Shown piece after piece: positions 23,846 through 35,565 of a stretch of DNA of 64,000 bases; positions within the stretch are counted from its first letter, which is position 1, and every line of letters begins with the position of its first letter. The notes below the pieces were generated by a model. It made no database searches. It saw only the letters and a program-made list of their open reading frames with translations, and was not told the DNA's origin. Origin of the DNA: Amphibalanus amphitrite (taxonomy: Eukaryota; Arthropoda; Thecostraca; Balanomorpha; Balanidae); NCBI RefSeq assembly GCF_019059575.1, contig NW_024883434.1:1-64000 (forward strand), in the 5' to 3' direction. Position numbers and translations under genes: made by a program.

Positions 23846-24021
23846 TTTAACCAACAGAAAAATAGCCGCCTGCCGGAATTTTTTACCTAAAGATCGCTTC
23901 ACATATGGAGCGTAAATGAGATAAACACGTACGCGAATAGGGCTTTACCGTTTACGCCCTGTATGTGAAGCGGTCCTTGAGCAAAAAATTCCAGCAGACT
24001 GCTATTTTTCTGTTGGTAAAA
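23846..24021. mobile_element. Foldback (imperfect palindrome), about 170 bp
   Basis: The left arm begins 'gttt-aaccaacagaaaaatag' and the right arm ends 'ctatttttctgttggtaaaac'. The two arms, about 66 nt each, pair along their length with mismatches, including the 'cgcttcacata..gagcgtaaa' segment. This is typical of a tiny foldback MITE. Target-site duplication was not resolved. Confidence 0.65.
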
Positions 24022-26432
<2,411 letters not shown>

Positions 26433-26452
26433 TAGAGAGGGGAGTATGTGGC

Positions 26453-27507
26453 TCAGATGAGCTCCAGCCGTATGATGGGCACTGGCGCCACCTTCTTCGC
26501 GCGCCTACAGCGCGGCCTGGTTCGTCGTCCTCCGAGCAGCGCCAGCCTCAGCTGCGGAGAGATCAGCGCCAGCCCCACCGTGTCCATCAGACCGGCCTGA
26601 CCGATCATCAGCACCCGTGTCAGCAGCGAGCGCGTCACGCCAGCCGTCAGCGCTGAGGCTGGGGCCCACAGAAGGATCAGCAGCTGCTCGCACAGCGTCA
26701 GCACGGCGAAACAGCGCGCAGAGATGACGTTGCGGTGGCGCGGCGGCGCCGGCGGCAGCGTGGCGTCGGCGTAGAGGAGCAGCGTGTTGGCCGCTGTGGA
26801 GATGAGCAGCAGGACTCCCACAGCGGTGGTGTTGGGACTGGGACGCTTGTCCACCGGTAGGCCGACACAGATGAGGAAGGGCACGCCCGGCTGCAGCAGG
26901 CTGGCGAAGATGTAGACCGAGGCGACATAGATCAGCCCAATGATGACGTAGACGACTCCACTGGTGAGCTTCCAGGCGTGTCGCGGAGCCCAGCGAGCCA
27001 CAGCCAGGAGAAGTAAACGAACCAGACCCAGCCAACAGGTCAGGTAGGTGATCGTGAAGGCCAACACACCGCTAAGACCATTGAAGAACCCACAAAGCAG
27101 CCAGTGCAGCCGCAGTGGCGGCAGCAGTAGCTGGAGCATGATCGCCAGCTCTATGACGAGATTCACCTGCAGCACCCGGGATCGAAGCAGCAGCAGGAAG
27201 TTGAAGACTGTGGGGATAGCCCGGCAACGGCGCATCGCTCGCTGGAAGAACACGCTGCCTAAGACGCTGGCAAGGATGATGGTGATGACGACCAGCGCCA
27301 GATAGCGCTGACTGGGAGTGAGAGGGTCCAAGGAGAGTGGCCCGGCCGAGAAGACGTTCTGTGGGAGGAAATATGTTTCCAAGGTTGGAGCGGAGGCAGT
27401 TAGGCTGGTGTTAGGCGCTGGATTGACGAGAGTCTGCAGCGTAGGGGAGGAGTGCAGAGGGGAGAAACTGTTCTCCGTAGGCGTGTAAGATGGTGACGGA
27501 GAAGGCG
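26453..27507 (-). CDS. Seven-transmembrane receptor-like protein, 3' part of an interrupted exon
   Basis: The host-derived frame encodes a Ser/Pro/Thr-rich stretch and seven hydrophobic segments. Counted in the open frame that starts in the LTR, they are at about 79-97, 119-138, 146-170, 193-214, 236-255, 270-290 and 304-326. A short basic cytoplasmic tail ends in IIRLELI. A Cys at the head of TM3 (residue 148) and one in the loop after TM4 (FLICVGL, 223) could form the disulphide usual in class A GPCRs. TM6 ends LLWAP, loosely like CWxP. No DRY or NPxxY motif is present, so it is a divergent or orphan 7TM protein. The first residues of the current frame (MTNRIDDLYT) come from the LTR. Across the 4-bp target duplication the frame continues in phase into 34175-34600, so the retroelement split a single exon. 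Confidence 0.65.
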
Positions 27508-27941
27508 TGTAGAGATCATCTATGCGATTTGTCATCTATGCGATTTGTCATCTATGCGATTTGTCATTTCATGTTGTCATTTTTATTTATATTGTCACCG
27601 CCTTATTAATCAATCTGTTACCTGTTGTCAATTGCGCGTCAAGTTTGTTTGTTATTTGTAAACCGGCCTGCCGCTGGCCTCAACCTTCCTAGTAACCGCT
27701 GTGCCATACGCTATAGAACGTGTCGTGCAAAGGTCACGGCGGCACCCCTGAGGCGGCCGCTGCCCGTACGTTTAGGAGCCCATTGTCGTGACGTCATGAC
27801 TGTGGACAAAGGTCGCGGTAGGGGCTCTCCCGGCAGCCGGACGGTGACTCATACGTTGAGCTTGTCTCTCGCCGCGCCTGCGGGCATATTGGTAGTACTA
27901 GGGACGGCCAGCATATGACCGCGGTTTTCGGCGACATTGTC
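27508..27941 (+). repeat. 5' LTR, first segment
   Basis: First 434 bp of the 5' LTR. It opens with three tandem copies of the 16-mer TCTATGCGATTTGTCA (27519-27566), also present in the 3' LTR. It ends at the LINE target duplication CGACATTGTC (27932-27941). Confidence 0.93.
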
Positions 27942-28209
27942 GACGCGGATCTCGACTTCCTGCGCAAACCTTGGATTCTTCGATATTCACGCACCAGTTC
28001 GACGCTTCACGTCAGTTAGCGCACGGTGTCCTCACTGAGCTCCAGGGTCGTCCATGGACGACCTTGGTCGCTAACTTTGAGTAAGCCTTCAGCTCTTTTT
28101 GCTCTATGTGACTGTAGGTAGGTCATCTAGGATAACTGCTCAGTCCGGGGGAAACCTAGCGGTGATAACGAACCGGACTATTTATCTTTGCCTGTAACAG
28201 ACCCCGATC

Positions 28210-29622
28210 ATGGCCATGGACTCGACCGGACCGCCTCCAGGGGCGCGTCTCCCACCCGACCTTGACCCACCAGAAGGCCGCGCTCTCATCCTGATGAGCC
28301 GGCCTGATGGCACTCCACTGCGAGGGAACCCGTTCGCCATCATCAGGGAAATCCGCTCGATCTGTGACTCGGAAGTCGAAAAAACCAAACAACTCGGATC
28401 TGGCAAAATTCTCATCTCGACCTTCAACAAAGACCAAAGCTCTGCCCTTCTCTCCTGCCAAACCATGCTCGGAAAACCTGTTTCGGCTGTTCTTGCAACC
28501 AACCTGATGTCATCGCAGGGTCTCATTCACTGTCCGGACCTCAGCGACCTCTCTGACGAAGAGCTCCTCACCGAACTAGCCCCGCAGGGTGTTATCGAGG
28601 TGCAGAGGCTCAAATCCAAGGACCGAACTCCAAACCCCCTGATTCGACTTCGCTTTAAAGGACTCGATCTCCCAAGAAAGCTCCTCTGCGGGTACCTCTC
28701 CGTCCCTGTTCGACCCTGGATCCAGCTGCCAAGGCAATGCCGTAGGTGCTGGAAGCTAGGCCACTCCATGCGCTCTTGCCGACGAAAAGAGACAGTCTGC
28801 GGGCAGTGCTCTGCCAGGGACAGCCACCCCACAGGTGACTGTACCTCGGTCCCAAAGTGCCCTCTCTGCTCTGGTCCACACCCAGCATGGGACCGAAACA
28901 GCTGCCCCGTCTGGAAAACCACCAAACGAGACACTCGAGAGCGAGCGCCATTCCAACCCCCGCCGCTCAACTCCACAGCTTGGCCTCCACTTGAGAGTCA
29001 GCACCGAACGATGCAGCCCCCTCCGGCTCGCACAGACGCCTCTGTCCAGACAGATGGTGAGGTCATGGCCCCTAAGGCGACCGCAGTCCCTGTTCAGACC
29101 CAGACCGAGACAGCCAGCTCTCAGACGACCGACGCCAGCACCCAAACGACCAAACTGACCACCTTCGACTCGACCTCTCAAACTCGACCCGCCCGACTGG
29201 TCTCTGCCGAAGTCCAGACTGACACCCCCGACTCACCGACACCAACCACGGACCCCGACGACTTCGGCTGCTCTCGAAGCAGGCCGTTCACCCGAGGCTA
29301 CACGGCGAGCTTCCAGCCTGACAGCCCCCGAAACGACACCGACGATCCCGATCCAGACCTGATCCCGAAGAGACGTCCCAGGGGTGAGATCCCTCCACCT
29401 GACATCGGGTCGCTGAAGTTTGAGTACGCCAGCGGCAGGCGACTTTCCTACCCTCCCTCCACCCTCTACTGGTTTGACCATGAAATCCGACTATACGACC
29501 TTGACCTTCGCCCAGAATCCAAAGCGTACAGGGCAGCCGTGGCTGGCTTCTATTTTGACGGACCCCCTCACCACGGACGCCGTATCTTCCTTCAGAGAAT
29601 TCCTCCAACGGGTAACCACTAG
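28210..29622 (+). CDS. LINE ORF1 protein (gag-like, CCHC knuckles)
   Basis: 470 residues. The N-terminal 170 or so contain an RRM-like gag domain of the Jockey/I type (FAIIREIRSIC near residue 42, then SGKILISTFNKDQSS, then ELAPQGVIEVQRL). Three Cys-rich knuckles follow at about 178-232: CRRCWKLGHSMRSC, CGQCSARDSHPTGDC and CPLCSGPHPAWDRNSC. Residues 233-400 are Pro/Thr/Gln-rich and disordered. The C-terminal 70 residues look folded but I do not recognise them; they might derive from another part of the parental element. In this family ORF1p binds element RNA and forms cytoplasmic particles. The frame is intact, which is notable because no ORF2 is present. A second in-frame Met at codon 3 could also serve as the start. 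Confidence 0.85.
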   Translation: MAMDSTGPPPGARLPPDLDPPEGRALILMSRPDGTPLRGNPFAIIREIRSICDSEVEKTKQLGSGKILISTFNKDQSSALLSCQTMLGKPVSAVLATNLMSSQGLIHCPDLSDLSDEELLTELAPQGVIEVQRLKSKDRTPNPLIRLRFKGLDLPRKLLCGYLSVPVRPWIQLPRQCRRCWKLGHSMRSCRRKETVCGQCSARDSHPTGDCTSVPKCPLCSGPHPAWDRNSCPVWKTTKRDTRERAPFQPPPLNSTAWPPLESQHRTMQPPPARTDASVQTDGEVMAPKATAVPVQTQTETASSQTTDASTQTTKLTTFDSTSQTRPARLVSAEVQTDTPDSPTPTTDPDDFGCSRSRPFTRGYTASFQPDSPRNDTDDPDPDLIPKRRPRGEIPPPDIGSLKFEYASGRRLSYPPSTLYWFDHEIRLYDLDLRPESKAYRAAVAGFYFDGPPHHGRRIFLQRIPPTGNH

Positions 29623-30261
29623 CCCTACCAACATCGCTGCCTAGGAGTCGAGCTATGCCTCACGGCTACTCCTCCAGAGCCACCAAATTCCAGTCAAAGT
29701 TGTACCCCTGAGACGGGCGGGACATGACTGGGGCACCCGGGTCACACCGGCTGCCATAACCCGCTGGCTGTCTCACTCGGTAGGCCGGTTTTTATTTTGG
29801 CCGATCCCTGCGAACAGCCTGCGCAATCACACTTTCACTGTCCACATTAGAGATATAACGTAACGTAACTATTGCGGGGATTTTTACTGTACTCGACAGT
29901 TTTTGCCCCTTGACTTAGGCACCAGGTTTTTTCTAGTTAGGACTTTTCCTGGTAAATACATCCCACAACAAACATCACACATTGCAACACCTCACACCAT
30001 CAGCAGCAAGATTTACAGCAGCAAGTATGAATATTCTACCCCTTTCTGGACACCCTTGCCTTGTTAATCGGACGCCACATGAGCCGAATTAAAGTAAAGT
30101 TTGCTTCTCTCTCTTGCTTGGGTCAGAATTAAATAGCTGACAGTAAAGTAAAGTAAAACGAAAGATCTGGCTCATTGCCAGCCTTAGTAATTTCCCCTTC
30201 CCTGGCGGTTGCCTTAGGCATGCCGGGAAGACAAAATTAAAAAAAAAAAAAAAAAAAAAAA
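29623..30261 (+). other. LINE 3' region and poly(A) tail
   Basis: Non-coding sequence after ORF1, ending in about 24 A residues. The last 150 bp contain 'agtaaagtaaagtaaaacg'. No RT-like frame is visible on either strand. Confidence 0.75.
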
Positions 30262-30832
30262 CGACATTGTCAATTCGTTTCTCGACTCTGCTGTTCGCTA
30301 CAAGACAAATACACATAGAAAACGGCTCGGGCATTTGGAGAAGAGCGGCTACTCTGAGGCGAGGGAAGAACACGGAGATTCACACAAACGACCTGACTAG
30401 GTTGCACCGGCCACAGTCGACCGAGGTGGGCTTCCGCGCCCTTAAAGACGCCTCTGACTGGCCATTGCGCTGACACCCTGGTCGGACCACGGTCATTGAT
30501 CGGACCCTGCCACTGGTTCGTGCTCAGGCTGCCTTAGCGGGTAGACCTGCTCGACCAGACGCCCCACTGGTGGGCGAGTGCTCGGTTCCGACTTTCACCG
30601 CCGGTCCAACAGCGTTCTGCTGGTTCCCGCCGATCCGGTTACGACACCGCAAGTGCCGTACCGACTCGGGCGTCCCAGGTGGGCGTAACGGTTACCACAC
30701 CAGTTCGCGACCCCCAGGCTCTGTCAGCCGTCGTACGGCTCTCGGACGGACACTCTAATAGATCAGCCACAAATCAATAGGTTGTCACAGACCGTCCGTC
30801 CAGCCAAGCGCTACCCACAGCGCAGTACGACA
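30262..30832 (+). repeat. 5' LTR, second segment
   Basis: Continues the 5' LTR after the LINE and ends ...GTACGACA at 30832. It matches 33604-34174 of the 3' LTR without differences that I could see (the first 10 bp are the LINE target duplication). Confidence 0.93.
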
Positions 30833-30835
30833 AAT

Positions 30836-30853
30836 TGGTGACCCCGACGTGAT
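30836..30853 (+). other. Primer-binding site complementary to tRNA-Trp
   Basis: TGGTGACCCCGACGTGAT starts 3 nt after the LTR. It is the exact reverse complement of the 18-nt 3' end of eukaryotic tRNA-Trp including CCA (ATCACGTCGGGGTCACCA). This is the minus-strand priming site of a Gypsy-type element. Confidence 0.88.
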
Positions 30854-30881
30854 CTCCGTTGTTCGACCTTAGCCTCTCGTC

Positions 30882-31802
30882 ATGCCCGCGGACAGCGCAC
30901 AGTCCGGCGCCGCAGCTCAAGACCCAGCCAGCGTTCCAGCTTCAGCCTCTGAGTCAACTCATCGGCCCATGGCTAGCTTCCGGCTACCACCATACTCTCC
31001 GGAAGAGCCCGACCTGTGGCTACTGCAGGTGCAGTGCGCTTTCGACGTCAGCGGGGTCGACTCCGACGAGCTGAGGTTTAAGCTCCTCGTCGCAAACCTC
31101 CCCGCCAACATCGCCGTCCAGGTCAAGGACGTCATCCGGTCATCTCGGTCTTTTGACGTGCTGTGTGCAGCGCTCCAAGCCCGCCTGGCACAGTCACGCG
31201 CCGACCGACTACAAGCCCTGCTCGGCCGCCAGCAGCTCGGCGATCAGAAGCCGACGGCGCTGTTGCGCTCAATGCGCAACGAGCTAGCCGCAGCCGGGGA
31301 CGCCCCGGTTGATACGGAGCTCTTCCGTACCCTATTTCAACAACGGCTACCGCAGCCCGTCCGTGCTGCCCTCGCCCTCCTGCCAGCCGACAGCACGCTT
31401 GACGCACTGGCAGAAGCGGCCGACCGGTACCTGGAAGCTAGCGGACCGGACCCACGGCTATCAGCGATCGCGGCACAGCCGTACACACAGCCGGCACCGC
31501 CCATCGCTGCTGCAGTGACAGCCCCAGCGCCAGCTGCAACCCCTGCGCTGGACACCGTCATCGCCTCCCTGGTCGCTAAGATGGAGCGCCTGGAGGCCAG
31601 TAACCGACGACTCGAGGACGCCGTGCGACGCGACCGCAGCCGTTCCCGGCCGCGCCAGGCGTCTCGCCAGTCTCGCCGCCCGTCACCGGCTCGTCCTTCA
31701 ACGCCGCCGCACGACGACACGCTGTGTTGGTACCACCAGCGATTCGGCGCCCAAGCGCGCCGATGCAAGTTGCCGTGCTCCTGGATCGCCTCGGAAAACT
31801 GA
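30882..31802 (+). CDS. Gag-like protein of the Gypsy-type element
   Basis: 306 residues, starting 50 nt after the LTR. A capsid-like region spans about residues 27-170 (FRLPPYSPEEPDLWLLQVQC at the start, FRTLFQQRLPQPVRAALALL towards the end). An Arg/Ser-rich basic stretch follows, then the C-terminal LCWYHQRFGAQARRCKLPC. The CWYH..FG...C..PC module replaces the CCHC knuckle in many arthropod Gypsy Gag proteins. The end overlaps the pol frame, which is shifted by -1. Gag packages element RNA into particles; this frame looks intact. Confidence 0.85.
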   Translation: MPADSAQSGAAAQDPASVPASASESTHRPMASFRLPPYSPEEPDLWLLQVQCAFDVSGVDSDELRFKLLVANLPANIAVQVKDVIRSSRSFDVLCAALQARLAQSRADRLQALLGRQQLGDQKPTALLRSMRNELAAAGDAPVDTELFRTLFQQRLPQPVRAALALLPADSTLDALAEAADRYLEASGPDPRLSAIAAQPYTQPAPPIAAAVTAPAPAATPALDTVIASLVAKMERLEASNRRLEDAVRRDRSRSRPRQASRQSRRPSPARPSTPPHDDTLCWYHQRFGAQARRCKLPCSWIASEN

Positions 31803-32467
31803 GGCGCCCCGTGCTGATGGCGCAAAGCACGGGCGCCCCTCCTGCCGCGCCACTCCTCTTCGTGAGGGACACGGAGACGAACCGGCAATTTCTAGTCGAC
31901 ACCGGGGCGCAGGTCAGCGTGCTGCCTCGCCGCTGCCTGCCCAACGGGTCTACGCTGACCCCTGCTCCTGTCGGCCAGCAGCTCGTCGCGGCAAACGGCT
32001 CACCGATCGCGGTGCACGGCACCTACCTGCTGGACGTCACCTTGAGTCAGCAGCACCGCCTGAAACATCGATTCTTCGTCACTGACGTCACCACACCCAT
32101 CTTGGGCACCGACTTCCTGGCCGCACATCACCTCGTCGTGGACGTTGCCAACCAGCGTCTCCTGCGGAACGGCACCGTCTGCGCCAGCGCCGAGCGGTCA
32201 AGGCTGTGCTCCATCGGAGTGCGTCTCGTCCGGGAGCAGGCTGCTGCTCGCTTCGCAGCTGTCCTCGCCCGGTACCCGGATGTGACCTCACCAAAACCTG
32301 GACCAACACCGGTGAAGCACAACGTGACGCACCACATCGTCACCAAGGGTCCACCGGTGTACCAGCGGCCACGACGCCTCCCGCCGGAGCGCCTTCAAAT
32401 CGCACGTGCCGAGTTCAACAAGATGCTCCAGCAAGGCACCATTCGACCGTCCAGCAGCAGCAACAGC

Positions 32468-32519
<52 letters not shown>

Positions 32520-33184
32520 ACAGCAGCAGCAGCAGCAGCAGAGGCAACAGCAGCAATACCGGCTCCTCACTGCGGCTTCCCGGCGAGTTCTTCATCAGCA
32601 GCCAAGCCTCAGCAGCATCACCGGCCGGTTTCGTACAAGACCTGAAGCGCGCCATGTCTCAGGTGCGGCCGACACTCCCACGTCCGGTCCAGCGCGCCAC
32701 GTACGTCCCGACGGCACTCCAGACGGCGACACACGTCTTCGTGCGCAGGGACTGTCACCGCTACCCGCTGGACGCTCCATACGACGGACCGTTCCCGGTT
32801 ACCGAAAGGACCACCAAAACCATCACCATCGACCGTCGACAGAAAAAGGAGGTCATCAGCATCGACCGGTGTAAGGCCGCCTTCCTGGAGACGCCAGATG
32901 AATCCGGTCATCGACAGCCTGACCTGCCGACTGTGCAGCCGCACGGTACTCAGTCCAGCGGCCCGCCGGCCGCGCCACCGCTCAGCAATGAGCCCAGCGG
33001 CCCGGAGCTTCTGATCTACGGTGACGCACCAATTCGCCCTGCAGCCGTCGCTCGGGCTGACGCTGCACCATTGCAGCCTCGGCCGATACTACGGACGACC
33101 CGCTCCGGCCGCGTCATACGACCTCCGGTAAGATATCGCCATGTCACTTTTGTCCGCGACATGTCTGGCGAGGGGGTACTGTAG
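31724..33184 (+). CDS. Internally deleted Pol: protease joined to the Pol C-terminus through poly-Ser
   Basis: The frame lies -1 relative to gag and overlaps its end, as expected for ribosomal frameshifting. An aspartic protease is clear (FLVDTGAQVSVLP near residue 56; LGTDFLAAHHLVVDV near residue 128). The sequence reaches the start of reverse transcriptase (QQGTIRPSSSS). It then runs into a Ser/Asn tract encoded by CAG/AGC repeats and resumes at SLRLPGEFF, near the end of integrase. All RT catalytic motifs, RNase H and the integrase DDE core are missing. The 3' remainder (FVRRD, DAPYDGPFPV) is the integrase C-terminal region. The stop TAG lies in the first bases of the 3' LTR. The frame stays open across the deletion. 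Confidence 0.85.
32451..32556 (+). repeat. (CAG)n tract bridging the Pol deletion
   Basis: CAG/CAA/CGG-type trinucleotides read as Ser/Asn in the pol frame and as a Gln tract in another frame. The tract sits exactly where RT, RNase H and integrase are missing. Confidence 0.93.
33168..33176 (+). other. Polypurine tract
   Basis: GCGAGGGGG lies 3 nt upstream of the 3' LTR, the expected position for plus-strand priming. It is short and interrupted by one C. Confidence 0.55.
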
Positions 33185-34174
33185 AGATCATCTATGCGAT
33201 TTGTCATCTATGCGATTTGTCATCTATGCGATTTGTCATTTCATGTTGTCATTTTTATTTATATTGTCACCGCCTTATTAATCAATCTGTTACCTGTTGT
33301 CAATTGCGCGTCAAGTTTGTTTGTTATTTGTAAACCGGCCTGCCGCTGGCCTCAACCTTCCTAGTAACCGCTGTGCCATACGCTATAGAACGTGTCGTGC
33401 AAAGGTCACGGCGGCACCCCTGAGGCGGCCGCTGCCCGTACGTTTAGGAGCCCATTGTCGTGACGTCATGACTGTGGACAAAGGTCGCGGTAGGGGCTCT
33501 CCCGGCAGCCGGACGGTGACTCATACGTTGAGCTTGTCTCTCGCCGCGCCTGCGGGCATATTGGTAGTACTAGGGACGGCCAGCATATGACCGCGGTTTT
33601 CGGCGACATTGTCAATTCGTTTCTCGACTCTGCTGTTCGCTACAAGACAAATACACATAGAAAACGGCTCGGGCATTTGGAGAAGAGCGGCTACTCTGAG
33701 GCGAGGGAAGAACACGGAGATTCACACAAACGACCTGACTAGGTTGCACCGGCCACAGTCGACCGAGGTGGGCTTCCGCGCCCTTAAAGACGCCTCTGAC
33801 TGGCCATTGCGCTGACACCCTGGTCGGACCACGGTCATTGATCGGACCCTGCCACTGGTTCGTGCTCAGGCTGCCTTAGCGGGTAGACCTGCTCGACCAG
33901 ACGCCCCACTGGTGGGCGAGTGCTCGGTTCCGACTTTCACCGCCGGTCCAACAGCGTTCTGCTGGTTCCCGCCGATCCGGTTACGACACCGCAAGTGCCG
34001 TACCGACTCGGGCGTCCCAGGTGGGCGTAACGGTTACCACACCAGTTCGCGACCCCCAGGCTCTGTCAGCCGTCGTACGGCTCTCGGACGGACACTCTAA
34101 TAGATCAGCCACAAATCAATAGGTTGTCACAGACCGTCCGTCCAGCCAAGCGCTACCCACAGCGCAGTACGACA
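33180..34174 (+). repeat. 3' LTR, 995 bp, uninterrupted
   Basis: Begins TGTAGAGATC with three 16-bp tandem repeats and ends GTACGACA. It shows the original state of the LINE target site at 33604-33613 (a single CGACATTGTC). Confidence 0.95.
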
Positions 34175-34600
34175 GGCGTCTGGACAGATCGCGAGCTAGA
34201 GTCTTCAGATAGCTGACCGTGACCGAGTAACTTCATCTTAGGGGGCTGTAGGAACGTGTCTCTGCCCACACACTCGGCCACTTCCTCTTCACTTACCGGC
34301 AACTCCCAGCAAAATCCTTGACAATGTCTGCTGCAGATCTGTGTTCCGTTGTGGTCCAGACACCGTGACCTGATGAGCTCTCCTCCCGGTCGCTCCGTCA
34401 CATCCGCCAGCAACGGGAGGGGATGGTGATCTGACGGTGTATTGCCACTCGTCGGTGGTTGACACATGTCTCCGTCGGTTACCTTTGCTTGCGTACCTTC
34501 GCTGAGATAGATCTTAGTCGGTGGACAGGCTACGCATGGATGGTTAACCGTCGCACTTTGGTGGCGGGGGCATTGGATAAATATCCCTTTGTTTTTGCGA
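34175..34600 (-). CDS. Seven-transmembrane receptor-like protein, 5' part of the interrupted exon (Cys-rich ectodomain)
   Basis: After a plausible acceptor (GAGTTACTTGCAG at 34601-34602) the minus strand is open for 142 codons up to the LTR. It has ten Cys residues (CVACPP, DMCQPP, CLDHNGTQICSRHCQGFC, VAECVG) and an N-glycosylation sequon NGT, which suits an extracellular domain. It reaches the retroelement as SSSRSVQTP. With one copy of the GGCG target duplication removed, the frame runs straight into SPSPSYTPTEN and the seven hydrophobic segments at 26453-27507. Acceptor choice is tentative, and further 5' exons must lie upstream (higher coordinates). Confidence 0.6.
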
Positions 34601-34602
34601 CT

Positions 34603-35565
34603 GCAAGTAACTCTTGTCAAAGGCGGAGGATAGCTTTACGTTTTCCGTCACGTTTAAAATAAGAGAGAACTGAAAATGTCGTTGGTATCCACTGCTTATT
34701 ATGAGAGAGACATTCGTGCCGCGTGCCAAAAGTCGAGAAGGCGCATTCGAACTGCCTATAGGTAAGTGTGAGCTTCTACTCTCGACTTGCGTAGTGGCGC
34801 CCCGTGCATTTCAAGCATTTCCAACATTGATATGCGTACAATAGCCACATGCGTCTATATTTCACCGCCATTTACCAAATCATTGCAATGCAATAAGCTT
34901 GCGCTGGCATCTTTTTAACGTCAACAGGTTCAATGAGCTAAGAACAGAGCTCAACAATATCGTTTGTTGGAAAATACCCCCAAAACAGAGCAGTACGGGT
35001 ATAACTTAATGCTGCAATTCGAGTTTACTTGCTTATGTTCATCAAACTAACAGTCCGAACAGGTAGGATATATGCATGATCACACCCGTTAAAAAGTCGA
35101 AGCAGTGCAATATTTTCGGAACATAATAGCAGTTTGTTATCGGTGCTCAATGCTGCCTTGGGCACAACTTACAGTCGTATATATGCGAGCATACATACAT
35201 GCAATCTCACATACACCAGAACAGAACGAAACAAACACACAACACGTGAGTAGCGCGCAACACTGCGACTTTTCAATGAAATTTATCGAAATATCATATG
35301 TGTGATTACACGATGCAAAGAAAAAAAGACAAACTGGCCTTTCTCTAATGCTGAGCTGTTCAGACAAACTGATATCAGCTTGAGTCAAACCGAATAACTA
35401 TGCACAAGCTGTCACGAACTGTTGTTTGAGTTTGCATTTACAAAAGCGCCTTCTTGTTTTATGATGCTCATCTGTCGTCCATCACGACTCTGAAACAGAT
35501 AAATGGCGTCACTTTAGTGACCTCGTGAGCCTTTCTTACAAAGCAACCCGATGGTGTGGCGTCAA
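34603..35565. other. Intron or intergenic, nothing supported
   Basis: AT-rich, with no recognisable exon. An upstream exon of the receptor-like gene could be here, but I see no convincing one. Confidence 0.35.

Larger units (their letters stand above)
27942..30261 (+). mobile_element. ORF1-only LINE (non-LTR retrotransposon) nested in the 5' LTR
   Basis: A 2320-bp insertion flanked by the 10-bp direct repeat CGACATTGTC (27932-27941 and 30262-30271), which occurs once at the same site in the 3' LTR. It ends in a poly(A) run at about 30238-30261, so it arrived by target-primed reverse transcription in plus orientation. It holds a complete ORF1 (28210-29622) but no endonuclease or reverse transcriptase ORF, only about 640 bp of 3' sequence. 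It resembles the 'half-LINE' arrangement known from mammalian HAL1 and must depend on enzymes from elsewhere. Confidence 0.9.
27508..34174 (+). mobile_element. Gypsy-type LTR retrotransposon, internally deleted, with nested LINE
   Basis: Two 995-bp LTRs (27508-30832 after removing a 2330-bp nested insertion and its duplication; 33180-34174) begin TGTAG and end CGACA. The host duplication GGCG (27504-27507 and 34175-34178) flanks them. A tRNA-Trp primer-binding site and gag, protease and Pol C-terminal coding sequence lie between, with a purine-rich tract before the 3' LTR. RT, RNase H and integrase core are absent, so the copy cannot be autonomous. The LTRs look identical wherever I compared them, which implies recent insertion. 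It lies antisense to the receptor-like exon it disrupts. Confidence 0.93.

Noticed and set aside
27519-27566. Evenly sized repeats that could suggest a CRISPR array
   Set aside because: They are three head-to-tail units without spacers, inside an LTR of a eukaryotic retroelement.
32206-32874. Polyglutamine open frame over the CAG tract
   Set aside because: It is out of frame with both gag and pol of the retroelement, so the Gln reading is a shadow.
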